Source of the DNA: an uncultured Chthonomonas sp.
Lineage (GTDB): Bacteria; Armatimonadota; Chthonomonadetes; Chthonomonadales; Chthonomonadaceae
Assembly: GCA_903919615.1 (NCBI GenBank)
Contig: CAIXIX010000086.1
Span: forward strand, 17,980 to 81,979
Length of the DNA: 64,000 bases
Reading direction: 5' to 3'
Shown here: in pieces, positions 1 through 10,032 of the stretch
Layout: each line of letters opens with the position of its first letter
Numbering within the stretch: the first letter of the stretch is position 1
Program-made: the position numbers and the translations under genes
Notes under the pieces: generated by a model
Told to the model about the DNA's origin: nothing
The model's input: only the letters and a program-made list of their open reading frames with translations
The model's database searches: none

Positions 1-1038
1 GCAAGCCCGTTTCTTGAGTGGCTGGGAAATGCTGCCTACTCCGGGCGTTACCCGGGGTATCCCTTTGGAATGGTGCCTTCCGCGACGTCGCCCTTTTACC
101 TGTGGGATGCACTTGACGCTAAGGGCGCCGATTACAAAATCTACGGCGAGAACTACTACCTATATACGCGAGCCTACGACATTCTAAAACGAACAGTTGG
201 AGCGGATAGCGAGGTTGCAAGGAAGTTCTATGCAAAGATGATGACGCTTTCCAGCGCGGTTGACCGCGGAAACGCGTTTTATAAATTTGCTGCGCCCTAC
301 GCCGCCCACGCCGGCACCACAGTTGAGTCTTCTCACTTGCTGGAAGACAAAATGTTCGTGACAGAGTTTTCCAAATTTCTGTGCGGCGACGACAGCCTGG
401 CTGCATTGATTCAAAAACGATACGCTGTGAAACGGCAATTTGCGGCTTATCTAACACACTATCCGTTTAACTACAGATCCTGGGATCTGGCTGTATCCGA
501 TCTGGAACGCATCAAAGTCTGGAAAGCAGACTTTGAGAGGCTCGTGAAGGCGGGCACTGTTCCAGCCCTCGAATACTTATGGCTGCCCAACGATCATACC
601 GGCGGAATAAAGCCCGGGCTTCCAAAGCCTGATGAGCTGGTCGCCCAAAACGATGCTGCCCTGGGTCTCCTCGTCGAGACACTGTCGCACAGTTCGATCT
701 GGAAAGACAGCCTGGTACTGGTTACGGAAGACGATGCACAGGCCGGTCCGGATCATGTGGATGCGACCAGAACGGTTGCGCTAGCGGCAGGCCCGGGAGT
801 GCGACGCAACGCTGTCGTCAGCGATCGGTACGATCAGATCAGCTTGATACGCACCATCGGGATGCTGCTCGGTTTGAAACCACTCAGCCAGAACGATGCG
901 TTGGCCGCGCCGATGTTCAGCATCTTTACAAACCATGACGATCTTTCCAATTACACCGCGGTCGCGTCGGACAAGCTGATCCCAGCAGATGCAGAAAGAT
1001 TTCACAATTTGCAGTCCGCAGAAAGTACCGTGCATTAG
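1..1038 (+). CDS. Phosphoesterase family (acid phosphatase/phospholipase C-like) protein, C-terminal part; truncated by window start
   Basis: Frame 1 is open from base 1 (ASPFLEWLGNAAYSGRYPGYPFGM...) to stop at 1038; motifs YLWLPNDHTGG, LVTEDDAQAGPDHVDATRT, LIRTIGMLLGL typical of the phosphoesterase family. Confidence 0.8.
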   Translation, partial: ASPFLEWLGNAAYSGRYPGYPFGMVPSATSPFYLWDALDAKGADYKIYGENYYLYTRAYDILKRTVGADSEVARKFYAKMMTLSSAVDRGNAFYKFAAPYAAHAGTTVESSHLLEDKMFVTEFSKFLCGDDSLAALIQKRYAVKRQFAAYLTHYPFNYRSWDLAVSDLERIKVWKADFERLVKAGTVPALEYLWLPNDHTGGIKPGLPKPDELVAQNDAALGLLVETLSHSSIWKDSLVLVTEDDAQAGPDHVDATRTVALAAGPGVRRNAVVSDRYDQISLIRTIGMLLGLKPLSQNDALAAPMFSIFTNHDDLSNYTAVASDKLIPADAERFHNLQSAESTVH

Positions 1039-1214
1039 GCAGGCACTAATGTCAGATGCGCGTCGTCACGAAAGTGCGGTTCTGGTCTCTGTAAGCGCAT
1101 GAGATCGGAGGATAACGCGGCACGCTGGCCGAACAGATAGGTTACGGACACAAACAGCTGTTGTTTGCGTTCAGTTTGGGGCGTTTGACGCACGGATAAG
1201 GAGCACGATCAACC

Positions 1215-2966
1215 ATGAACACGGTAGAACCCGAAGTCAGCATGCATGAGGTTCTCATTCGCCTGAAGCGCGCAGAGCAGCGGCAGCGGGCGACGGCCTG
1301 TATGCTTCTGGGCACTCTTGTGAGCGGCGCCTTCTTCGTGACCCGCCCAGCGGCAATTTCTCAAACTCCTTCGCAGCTTCAAGCCGAAATTGCAGCGATA
1401 CAGAATACTCTTCAGTTTGTTTCAACTACCGGCACTACGATGACCATCTCAGGCGCAAATCTGGTGATCAATAACGGAGCAGGTACGACGGCTTCAGCGA
1501 ATGGACTGGGCAATATCTACATTGGTTATGACGAGCTGCGTAACGACTTGCCGAATACGGATGCGCGAACCGGAAGTCACAACCTTATTCTGGGATCACA
1601 GAACTCTTTTTCTAGCTGGGGCGGAATCATTGCTGGCAGTGACAACACGATTGTAGGCACATTCGCTTGCGTCGAAGGCGGCTATGGCAACACGGCGAGC
1701 GGCGCCTATTCCAACATTGGCGGAGGTTACCAGAATGTCGCATCAGCGAACTCGACTTATATTGGCGGGGGTGGTCAAAACACCGCCAGTGGACCCGGGG
1801 CTTCAATTACCGGCGGTAACTCGAATATAGCCAGTGGCGGTTCATCCGCAATTTCGGGAGGATACGATAACGTAGCCTCCGGAAGCTCGACGTACGTTGG
1901 CGGCGGCGAGAACAACACGGCTGCAGGAGCTGCAAGCTCAATTACGGGCGGCTATGGCAACCAGGCGAATGCATCGTCCTCCGCCATTGCCGGCGGCGCC
2001 AGTAACACCACCAATGGCGCAAACTCCATTGTGCTCGGTGGAAATGGCAACATCGCCTCCGCACCTTATGCCCTGGTGCCAATCGATGCAGTAAACAGCT
2101 CTATAACAACTATCAACACGTCTGTCACCGGTATCAATTCAACGCTCAACACAGTCGCCGGTGAGATCGCCACGATCGACAGCACGCTGGCGGCCGACGC
2201 GACGGCCATCACCAGCCTGCAGACGGCAAACACAACCAATACAACAAATATTACAGCGCTGCAAACTGCAACTCAGTACATCACGACAGGCAAGGACATA
2301 AATGGCTACCCTGCCACTTTCATCAGTAAGTGTAATGTATGGCTACAGGATGGTTCCGGTTATACAAATGACAACGGCTCGACATTAACCGGTCTTGGTA
2401 ACTTGATTATCGGCTATAACGAAACCGGCAACACTCGCGGCGACACACGTACAGGCAGTCACAATCTGATCGTCGGCGAACAGCAGAGTTATTCGAGTTA
2501 TGGCGGCGTGGTTCTCGGTTACAACAACACCGTACAGCAAGGGTTATCGACGGTTCTTGGTGGTGAAAATAACCTCGCCAATTCAACCACAGTGAGCATC
2601 GTGGGCGGTAACGGCAACCAGGCTACAGGTGTCGACTCGGCGATACTCGGTGGATTTGGCAACACCGCAAACGGATTACAGTCTGCGGTATGCGGCGGCT
2701 TCTTTAATGTGGCTACAGGCTCCATGTCAGCGGCCCTCGGAGGATCTCAAAACACGGTGAGTGGGATCTATAGTTCAATCTGTGGCGGAACAGGAAATAT
2801 CGCATCGTACCAACTGACTACCGTCCTTGGCGGCAATAGCAACAACGTCAGTGGGATCGGATCCGTTATTTGCGGCGGCTCTTCAAACAAAGCTATCGGG
2901 CTTTCTGTCGCTGTCCTGGGTGGTGCGAGCATTAACTTAGGCGGTGTGAACACAACCTCCCCGTAG
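1215..2966 (+). CDS. Repeat-rich YadA/trimeric-autotransporter-head-like surface protein (left-handed beta-roll repeats), N-terminal membrane anchor
   Basis: Many SxxxGGxxNxAsG repeats; hydrophobic N-terminus ATACMLLGTLVSGAFFV; Ser/Thr/Asn-rich stalk-like centre. Confidence 0.75.
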   Translation: MNTVEPEVSMHEVLIRLKRAEQRQRATACMLLGTLVSGAFFVTRPAAISQTPSQLQAEIAAIQNTLQFVSTTGTTMTISGANLVINNGAGTTASANGLGNIYIGYDELRNDLPNTDARTGSHNLILGSQNSFSSWGGIIAGSDNTIVGTFACVEGGYGNTASGAYSNIGGGYQNVASANSTYIGGGGQNTASGPGASITGGNSNIASGGSSAISGGYDNVASGSSTYVGGGENNTAAGAASSITGGYGNQANASSSAIAGGASNTTNGANSIVLGGNGNIASAPYALVPIDAVNSSITTINTSVTGINSTLNTVAGEIATIDSTLAADATAITSLQTANTTNTTNITALQTATQYITTGKDINGYPATFISKCNVWLQDGSGYTNDNGSTLTGLGNLIIGYNETGNTRGDTRTGSHNLIVGEQQSYSSYGGVVLGYNNTVQQGLSTVLGGENNLANSTTVSIVGGNGNQATGVDSAILGGFGNTANGLQSAVCGGFFNVATGSMSAALGGSQNTVSGIYSSICGGTGNIASYQLTTVLGGNSNNVSGIGSVICGGSSNKAIGLSVAVLGGASINLGGVNTTSP

Positions 2967-3026
2967 GACCTGGCACGGATGAATTAAGGTATAATTCGAT
3001 TCACCGCAATCCCCATGAGGCTTTGA

Positions 3027-4376
3027 ATGGATTTGAGTAAACTTGGTCTGCCAGCGCTTGCGCTGGCAGTCGTTTGGGCTGCGATTAAGAGTGAGCAGAT
3101 ACCTGTCTCCACGGTGGCGCCTGGCCCTGTACACATCACCTACTGGGAGAAGTGGACGGAGTTTGAGGGCGACGCAATTAAGGCCGTTGTCGATAGCTAT
3201 AATCGGAAGCAAAACAAGATCCATGTCGATCTTCTCTCTGTCAGCGATATTGAAAAGAAGACGCTACTTGCCGTAAGCGGTGGAAACCCTCCGGATGTCG
3301 CCGGGCTCTACGGCCCTAATGTCGCTCAGTACGCCGACGACAATGCAATTCTTCCCCTGGATGATTTCTGCCGCGATTACCACATAGCGCGAGACAACTA
3401 TATTCCAGTCTATTACGACATCGGCTACTACAATAGTCACGTCTATTCGCTGCCAAGCGCGCCCGCTTCAACTGCCCTTCATTACAATAAGAAGATGTTT
3501 CGCGAGGCCGGTCTCGACCCGGAAAAGTACCCACAGACTATCGAAGAACTAGATTCATTGGCCGATAGGCTGGTCACCAGGAACAACGGCCACATTGATA
3601 AATCTGGATTTATGCCAGCAGAGCCCGGGTGGTGGAACTGGGGCTGGGGCTATATTTATGGTGGCAAATTGTGGGATGCGAAGAGCGGCACGATAACGGC
3701 AAACGCGCCGGAAAACGTGCGCGCCTTCAATTGGGTGCGTAGCTACACGGATAAGTACGGGGCCAGTGAACTTTCGACATTCAAAAGCGGATTTGGTAAC
3801 TTCTCATCGCCGCAAAATGCCTTCCTTTCCGGTAAAGTCGCGATGGAGCTTCAGGGCGTGTGGATGTACAACTTCATCGATCAGTACGCGCCTGACCTTG
3901 AGAAGCCAACGCTTAACTGGGCGGCCGTTCCATTTCCCCATCCTGCCGACCGGCCTGATCTTGCCAATACTACATTTGCCGATGAAGACGTACTGGTAAT
4001 TCCCCGCGGCGCGAAGCATCCCAAAGAGGCTTTCGATTTCATTGCATATGTTGAATCGACCGAAGGTATGGAGTTGCTCTGTTTGGGGCAGCGAAAGCAC
4101 TCGCCTCTTGCACAGGTCTCAGCCGGTTTCTATTCAAAACATCCGAACCCATATGTCAAGCTCTTTGCCGATCTTCCGAAGAGCCCCAACGTCATCTCCC
4201 CGCCGAAAATAGGAATATGGCCAGAATATCAGGCTGAGATGACTGCAGCATTTGAGCAGGTTGCGCTGGGTAAGAAGACGGCGAAAGAGGCGCTTGATTA
4301 TGTTCAGAACCGGGTCGGAATGATTAATGACGACTATCAGGCACAGCTAAAGGCGCGCAGAGAGGCGGGCAAATGA
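3027..4376 (+). CDS. ABC sugar transporter substrate-binding protein (extracellular solute-binding family 1)
   Basis: HITYWEKWTEFEGDAIKAVVDSYNRKQ, PDVAGLYGPNVAQYADDNAILPLD; followed by two MalF/MalG-like permeases. Confidence 0.9.
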   Translation: MDLSKLGLPALALAVVWAAIKSEQIPVSTVAPGPVHITYWEKWTEFEGDAIKAVVDSYNRKQNKIHVDLLSVSDIEKKTLLAVSGGNPPDVAGLYGPNVAQYADDNAILPLDDFCRDYHIARDNYIPVYYDIGYYNSHVYSLPSAPASTALHYNKKMFREAGLDPEKYPQTIEELDSLADRLVTRNNGHIDKSGFMPAEPGWWNWGWGYIYGGKLWDAKSGTITANAPENVRAFNWVRSYTDKYGASELSTFKSGFGNFSSPQNAFLSGKVAMELQGVWMYNFIDQYAPDLEKPTLNWAAVPFPHPADRPDLANTTFADEDVLVIPRGAKHPKEAFDFIAYVESTEGMELLCLGQRKHSPLAQVSAGFYSKHPNPYVKLFADLPKSPNVISPPKIGIWPEYQAEMTAAFEQVALGKKTAKEALDYVQNRVGMINDDYQAQLKARREAGK

Positions 4377-5302
4377 AAGCAAGCCGTCGCGAAACGCTTA
4401 CTGCGCTGCTATTTGTCTCGCCCTGGGCGATAGGGTTTACGGTATTCCTGCTCTATCCACTTCTGGCATCCGTCTACTACAGTTTTTGCAACTACTCGGT
4501 ACTCAAACCGCCGGTTTGGGTTGGGCTGGCTAACTATCACAACCTGATTCGAGACGACGTGTTTCAGACATCGCTTAAGAACACGCTCGTATACGCTGCG
4601 ATGGCGCTGCCGACTGGAATGGCGATCGCAATTGGCCTTGCGATGATGCTGAATGCCAAAGTGCGCGGCCAGACGCTGTATCGCACCATCTTTTACGTGC
4701 CGTCTCTCGTACCAGGCGTACCGCTTGCTGTTCTGTGGCTGTGGGTATTTAATGGCAAACAGGGAATCATAAACGCGGTTTTACAGCCGTGGTTTGATGG
4801 CTTGAGCCGATTGTTGCTGCATCTATTTCACATCCACGTGGTACTCAATGCTCCACAATGGCTGAGCGATGCTGCCTGGGCGAAACCTGCCCTGGTCCTG
4901 ATGTCGGTGTGGGGAGCAGGCAACGCGATGCTCATCTATCTGGCCGGCCTCCAGGATGTTCCTCAACAGCTCTACGAAGCGGCTGATCTTGATGGAGCCT
5001 CGTGGTTTTCCAAAACGTGGAACGTGACCCTGCCAATGCTCTCGCCCGTGATCCTGTTTAACGGCGTAATGGGCATCATCGGGGCGCTTCAGGTGTTCAC
5101 GATACCTTACATCATGTTTCCGGGTGGCAGCCCGGCGAGATCCACCTATTTTTATGCGATGTACCTGTACGACAACGCGTTTCTCTATCTGAAGATGGGT
5201 TATGCGTGCGCGATGGGCTGGATTATGTTTGTAATTACCGTGGTGTTGACACTGATTGCACTGAAGCTTTCCAGCCGACACGTACACTACGGCGGAAGCT
5301 AA
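4373..5302 (+). CDS. ABC sugar transporter permease (MalF/UgpA-like)
   Basis: Multiple TM segments, EAADLDGASWFSKTWNVTLPMLSPVILF EAA loop; ATGA overlap with preceding gene. Confidence 0.92.
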   Translation: MKASRRETLTALLFVSPWAIGFTVFLLYPLLASVYYSFCNYSVLKPPVWVGLANYHNLIRDDVFQTSLKNTLVYAAMALPTGMAIAIGLAMMLNAKVRGQTLYRTIFYVPSLVPGVPLAVLWLWVFNGKQGIINAVLQPWFDGLSRLLLHLFHIHVVLNAPQWLSDAAWAKPALVLMSVWGAGNAMLIYLAGLQDVPQQLYEAADLDGASWFSKTWNVTLPMLSPVILFNGVMGIIGALQVFTIPYIMFPGGSPARSTYFYAMYLYDNAFLYLKMGYACAMGWIMFVITVVLTLIALKLSSRHVHYGGS

Positions 5303-5362
5303 GCTGGTTTCTGATTGGCCCTGCAGCCGGGTCAGTAGGGGTTGAAAGGATACGTCGAGTCG

Positions 5363-6253
5363 ATGGCAAGTGCGGTTACTACGCGCAATTTCAAGGGAGG
5401 GCCGGGCAGGCAAAAGAACGCCTGGCTTCTGCATCTGTTCCTGCTTTTGGCCTCGGTTCTGTTTCTGTTTCCGCTCGTGTGGCTCATCTCGACCTCGCTG
5501 AAGAAGGTCGATCAGGCGATGCAGATGCCGCCAACATGGATTCCGAAACCGTTCGAGTGGCACAACTACAAGGACGCCTTTCTTTACCATGCCGACAAGG
5601 TTACTGGTGATATACCGTTTCTGGATTACCTGAGAAACACCGTTGTACTTGCCATCCTGACGGTTGCAGGAGCGGTCTGCTCGAATGCACTGGTCGCCTA
5701 TGCGTTTGCTAGGCTAAAGTGGAAGGGGCGTGACGTTGCTTTTGCATTGACCGTAGCTACGATGATGGTGCCATTTCCTGTTACGATGGTGCCCATCTAT
5801 GCGCTCTACAAAAATCTGGGATGGATCGGTACGTTCCGTCCGCTCTGGGTTGGGTTCTGGTTCGGTGGGGCATTCAATATCTTCCTTTTGAGACAGTTCT
5901 TCCGTACCATTCCGTTTGAACTCTCCGAAGCGGCAAAGATCGATGGCTGCACAGAGTTTGAAATCTTCCGAATTGTTATTCTCCCGCTTGCTAAGCCTGC
6001 TTTATCCGTGGTTGCACTGTTCACCTTCCTTGGCACGTGGAACGACTTCCTTGGACCCCTGATCTACCTTGTCGACCCGAAGACGTTTACGCTCGGCCTT
6101 GGGCTGCAAGCGTTCCAGAATCAGCATGGCGGAACGCCCTGGAATCTGATGATGGCGGCCACGGCAATGGTAATTGCACCTGTCATTATTCTCTTTTTCT
6201 TCGCCCAAAAACAGTTCATTCAGGGAATTGCCGTTACGGGGCTAAAAGGTTAG
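5363..6253 (+). CDS. ABC sugar transporter permease (MalG/UgpE-like)
   Basis: SEAAKIDGCTEFEIFRIVILPLAKPALSVV EAA loop; ATG at 5363 preferred over the TTG at 5342 of the ORF track. Confidence 0.9.
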   Translation: MASAVTTRNFKGGPGRQKNAWLLHLFLLLASVLFLFPLVWLISTSLKKVDQAMQMPPTWIPKPFEWHNYKDAFLYHADKVTGDIPFLDYLRNTVVLAILTVAGAVCSNALVAYAFARLKWKGRDVAFALTVATMMVPFPVTMVPIYALYKNLGWIGTFRPLWVGFWFGGAFNIFLLRQFFRTIPFELSEAAKIDGCTEFEIFRIVILPLAKPALSVVALFTFLGTWNDFLGPLIYLVDPKTFTLGLGLQAFQNQHGGTPWNLMMAATAMVIAPVIILFFFAQKQFIQGIAVTGLKG

Positions 6254-6436
6254 GCCCACCCTAGGCGCACTTAGCAGAACATCGATTCTGGTTGTGTCTA
6301 GTTTGGCTGACAAGATTCGAAATGTAGATTCAGATAGGTTTGAACAAGATTCGTGCGTAATGTGACCGATACAGCCCTCATTTGGTCGCAAGAAATGTCT
6401 CGAAAACCGAATCTTAAAAATATTTACTAAGAGCAC

Positions 6437-6465
6437 TTGTCAAATCTGGCTAACACTGTTATAAT
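6437..6465 (+). promoter_or_regulatory. Sigma70-type promoter TTGTCA-N17-TATAAT
   Basis: TTGTCA 6437-6442, TATAAT 6460-6465, 17-nt spacer, upstream of ABC ATPase gene. Confidence 0.65.
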
Positions 6466-6475
6466 GACCTTGTTA

Positions 6476-6623
6476 GTCCGTTCGCGGGCTTCAAAATGTG
6501 CTATATCGGCGCGGGGGGCGTTTGATGTAGCCGGACCTTCACGGTGGATGTCTCCTTCGGGAGAATGATCGACGAGAAGGAAAAAATGGGCGAGACGCCT
6601 TCTGGGGGGATGGCGTCTCGCCC
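6476..6623 (+). ncRNA. Candidate structured 5' leader or small RNA (three helices)
   Basis: gtccg/cggac (6476-6480/6532-6536); TCTCC-UUCG-GGAGA (6551-6564); 12-bp GGGCGAGACGCC/GGCGTCTCGCCC (6588-6599/6612-6623). Confidence 0.4.
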
Positions 6624-6691
6624 GAACTACGTTTGGGGGATATCGACACCACGAGCATGCCGCTTAGCCCGAATGGTATACTGCCACCACT

Positions 6692-7993
6692 ATGAAACTT
6701 GTTTCCACGGGCGTGACGGCCGGTTACGGTGGGCAGGATATTCTCCACGGCGTTGATGTATGCATTGAGAGCGGAGCCTTCGTTGGCCTTGTGGGCCCAA
6801 ATGGCTGCGGCAAATCAACTCTGCTTCGCGCGCTATCCGGCACGCTGCCCCTAAGATCAGGCTCCGTCGAACTAGACGGCGCCAGCATAAGCGGCCTCAC
6901 CCCGATCCAAATTGCAAGACAAATGGCCTTCGTCCCGCAGCAGGAACCAGCAGGCTTCGACTTTACCGTTAGAGACATCGTGTTAATGGGGCGCTATCCT
7001 CACCGCGTTGGCCGAAGGTCTTCGAACGAAGAGGATTATGCTATGGTGCGGCAGGCTCTGCGTGAGGCAGACATCGAGGAGTTGGAGGAACGCCCAGTAA
7101 CGCAGCTTTCCGGCGGCGAGCATAGGCGCGTGCTCGTGGCACGTGCGCTGGCACAGAACACACCTCTAATGTTGCTCGACGAGCCAACTGCTCACCTTGA
7201 CGTGACCCATCAGGCAGAGCTGTTAACACTGATCAAGAAGCGGGTCCGCGAGAATGGGTTAGGGGCGCTCGCAGCGCTCCACGAGCTGAATCAGGCTGCC
7301 GAAGTTTGCGATATTCTTGTCCTGATGCGAGATGGTCTTGTGATAGACTGCGGTGGGCCGGATGCCGTGCTAACCGAGGCAAATATGCGCGCCGCCTATG
7401 GCGCGCGCGCGCGCATCGGTCGAAACCCCGTTACTGGCAGGCCGATGATCCTCTCCCTCGATTCTCTGCGTGGTGAAGCGCGCCGCATTGCTGAAACACC
7501 TAAAGTTCACGTCGTGTGTGGCGGCGGAACGGGCTTTCATGTGCTCCATTTGCTCGTGCGACGGGGATATAGCGTTAGTGCAGGCGTATTAAATGAGAGT
7601 GATAGCGACTATGAACTGGCGGTCGCACTTGGTATCAAAACTGCGGCAGAGGCTCCCTTTTCTGCGGTTACGAGCGCCGTGAAGCAGGAGGCCAAGGACA
7701 TGATGCACGCTGCCGACACGATTTTGGTGACGGATGCCCCATTCGGAGCAGGCAATCTGGTCAACCTCGAATTGGCGCTGGAAGCCCTGCGCACAGGCAA
7801 GCCGGTGGCCGTGATAACCTACGGTAAATTCAAGTCGAGGGACTATACCGGTGGTTATGCCACCGATCTATTCAATGAGCTTGTGTCCGAGGGGGCAATG
7901 TGCCATGCCTCTGTCGAGGAGTGGATTGAAGACTATGCGAACGCCACGGAGAAGGCTGCGGCCTTATCGACGCCTCATGCGGAGCCGCAATAG
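6692..7993 (+). CDS. Iron/cobalamin-type (FecE/BtuD-like) ABC transporter ATPase with ~170-aa C-terminal extension
   Basis: Walker A GPNGCGKST, signature LSGGEHRRV, Walker B LMLLDEPTAHLD; extra domain VHVVCGGGTGFHVLHLLVRRGYSV... Confidence 0.88.
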   Translation: MKLVSTGVTAGYGGQDILHGVDVCIESGAFVGLVGPNGCGKSTLLRALSGTLPLRSGSVELDGASISGLTPIQIARQMAFVPQQEPAGFDFTVRDIVLMGRYPHRVGRRSSNEEDYAMVRQALREADIEELEERPVTQLSGGEHRRVLVARALAQNTPLMLLDEPTAHLDVTHQAELLTLIKKRVRENGLGALAALHELNQAAEVCDILVLMRDGLVIDCGGPDAVLTEANMRAAYGARARIGRNPVTGRPMILSLDSLRGEARRIAETPKVHVVCGGGTGFHVLHLLVRRGYSVSAGVLNESDSDYELAVALGIKTAAEAPFSAVTSAVKQEAKDMMHAADTILVTDAPFGAGNLVNLELALEALRTGKPVAVITYGKFKSRDYTGGYATDLFNELVSEGAMCHASVEEWIEDYANATEKAAALSTPHAEPQ

Positions 7994-8995
7994 CGATTCT
8001 GCAAGCGTACTCAGTTCGTCACAAGCTTCTAACTGCGACGTCCACCGTTTTGGCAGCGCTTCGATGCCGTGCAGCGCGCCTGCAAGCGCGCCAGTCATGC
8101 ACGCAATTGTATCCGTTGCGCCGCCTGTAAGCCGCACTGCGTCCGAAATGAGGGTCTCCGCGCTTTCCGGTGCGGATGCCACGAGATAGAGAGCGCAGGG
8201 TACGGCTTCGCGACACCATCCGGATGTGCCCAATACGCGTACAGCATCCGCTCGATCTACATTGTCAATGAGAAGATTGGTGGCCAGAGTAAGGCAGCGT
8301 GCAAACTCTTCGTAATGCGGGGAGGCTGTCGAAACCACATCGTGAATGCTACGCAGGAAGTTCACACCGTTCCAGCCTGCAGCATCTAACTCGGGCATGT
8401 TAATTAGCGTTGCTATCGCTTCAGACATTGCCAGCGCCGCCGCTCGCGCATCCGGATGACCATGGGTAATCTGCGTCTGCAGCACCGCACACTTTCGCCG
8501 CTCCGCAGCGTCAGGATCGCCGCAGTATACCAGAGCGATTGGCGCCACGCGCGCTGCCGGACCAGATCCTGCACCCTCGGGATCTGCTGCTTCATCCCAG
8601 AAAACACCCGCTGTGCGCAACTGCATTGCGGCCTGAAGAGTTGAGATACCGGGCAGGCGAGGTTCGTCGTTTATCCAGCGAACGAGCGCATGCGTCCAGC
8701 TCTCGGGAACAAATACGCCCCCTTCTTCGATTAATGATTTGGCCAGCGCGATAGTAAGTTGAGTGTCTTCGGTCCACTGGCCGGAGCTTAAGGCGTGACC
8801 GATTTCAGACTCACCAAGCTCACCAATAGGCACTACCACTGTAACTGCGGAGATATCGCCAGGCATGAACTCCTTGCCACCGCCACGAGCCTGAATATCT
8901 GCGGCGGTACAACCGACATAGCCCATACCCAGGGAATCACCGGTCGCAGCGCCGACGAGGCAGCCTGCAAATCTGCTCTGAAGATGTCTATTCAT
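7964..8995 (-). CDS. ADP-ribosylglycohydrolase family (DraG-like) protein
   Basis: RFAGCLVGAATGDSLGMGYVG, GQWTEDTQLTIALAKSL, GGATDTIACMTGALAGALHG. Confidence 0.88.
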   Translation of the reverse strand: MNRHLQSRFAGCLVGAATGDSLGMGYVGCTAADIQARGGGKEFMPGDISAVTVVVPIGELGESEIGHALSSGQWTEDTQLTIALAKSLIEEGGVFVPESWTHALVRWINDEPRLPGISTLQAAMQLRTAGVFWDEAADPEGAGSGPAARVAPIALVYCGDPDAAERRKCAVLQTQITHGHPDARAAALAMSEAIATLINMPELDAAGWNGVNFLRSIHDVVSTASPHYEEFARCLTLATNLLIDNVDRADAVRVLGTSGWCREAVPCALYLVASAPESAETLISDAVRLTGGATDTIACMTGALAGALHGIEALPKRWTSQLEACDELSTLAESLLRLRMRRR

Positions 8996-9130
8996 GGTTC
9001 ACTCTACACTGGGGCGTTCGCATTGCGGTAATAGGAGCGGATAGGTTAGCGGTTGACATGCTGATAATGTGAAGCTACAATCTACCCGGAAAACGTATAA
9101 ACTAGGTAATCGACTCGATATGGAAAAGAT

Positions 9131-9958
9131 ATGATATTGCTAACGCTACAATTCGCGAAACAGATCAGGTCGTCCTGCATAGACCACAGTGTATCAGTGC
9201 AACAGCGGTGCGTTCAAGCCTGTCTGCTTGCAGTCACTCTGGTTTTGATGACCTCGGGGTGCGGTCCCAGTGACACTGAGATTGCACTCAAGCAGAAGAA
9301 TGACGCACTCAGGCGTCAATCGTTGCAGGAGTCAGGCGTAGCTCCAACGGATTCGTCGAATCATGCACCGCTTTCCGATAGTCCGCAGCCCTCGTCTGCA
9401 GGTACGACCGTCGGCACGACAGACCCATTGGGCCTGCATAAGGACGATACTCAGGCCGCAGAAGATCTCGGTTTGCCGATTTATCCCGGTGCAGCGCTCG
9501 TGAAGCAGAACGGCTCGACGCAAGCATCTGTCCAGACTGGCAACGGAATAAACATCGTGTTATTGGAGGTCGTCGCTCCTATTAACGATGTCGTCAAGTT
9601 TTACGACGAGAAGATGACTCAAGAGGTCAGGGATCCTGCGCATCCATCCAGAGTGTCTCGAAGACATCCTGCACATTCAGACCGATCCGAAAAGGGCGAA
9701 CGCAAGGTTGTTTTGAGCGACACACAACCCGGAAACGGTTTTCGAACGGTTGAGATCCACGCAGAAGCCGGGAAGACTTATATTGAGCTTATGAACGTTA
9801 CCGGTAAAGACGTGCCGCCCGGCGTTTCTGCAGCGGTTGGCCTGCCGGCAGCTAGCCGCACGGTGCCCGGTGCACCCGGCTCGAGTGCGGCCACAACGGG
9901 AACAAATCACGACCCGGTGGACCCGTTACACCCACTACTGCCAATCCCTAATCCGTAA
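9131..9958 (+). CDS. Putative lipoprotein, unknown function
   Basis: N-terminal hydrophobic segment ending LMTSGCG (lipobox-like); low-complexity linkers. Confidence 0.6.
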   Translation: MILLTLQFAKQIRSSCIDHSVSVQQRCVQACLLAVTLVLMTSGCGPSDTEIALKQKNDALRRQSLQESGVAPTDSSNHAPLSDSPQPSSAGTTVGTTDPLGLHKDDTQAAEDLGLPIYPGAALVKQNGSTQASVQTGNGINIVLLEVVAPINDVVKFYDEKMTQEVRDPAHPSRVSRRHPAHSDRSEKGERKVVLSDTQPGNGFRTVEIHAEAGKTYIELMNVTGKDVPPGVSAAVGLPAASRTVPGAPGSSAATTGTNHDPVDPLHPLLPIPNP

Positions 9959-10032
9959 CGCGCCACCATACGAATGGATTAAGCCCGTCATCGCAACTGC
10001 TTTTAAGCAAACGCAATTTCGGGCCCATCTAA

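Noticed and set aside
4823-5590. 255-aa antisense ORF in ABC permease region
   Set aside because: Basic, motif-less translation opposite two well-supported permeases
6476-6623. Cobalamin, c-di-GMP or SRP RNA identity for the structured leader
   Set aside because: Characteristic conserved boxes of these RNAs are not present; left as unknown structured RNA
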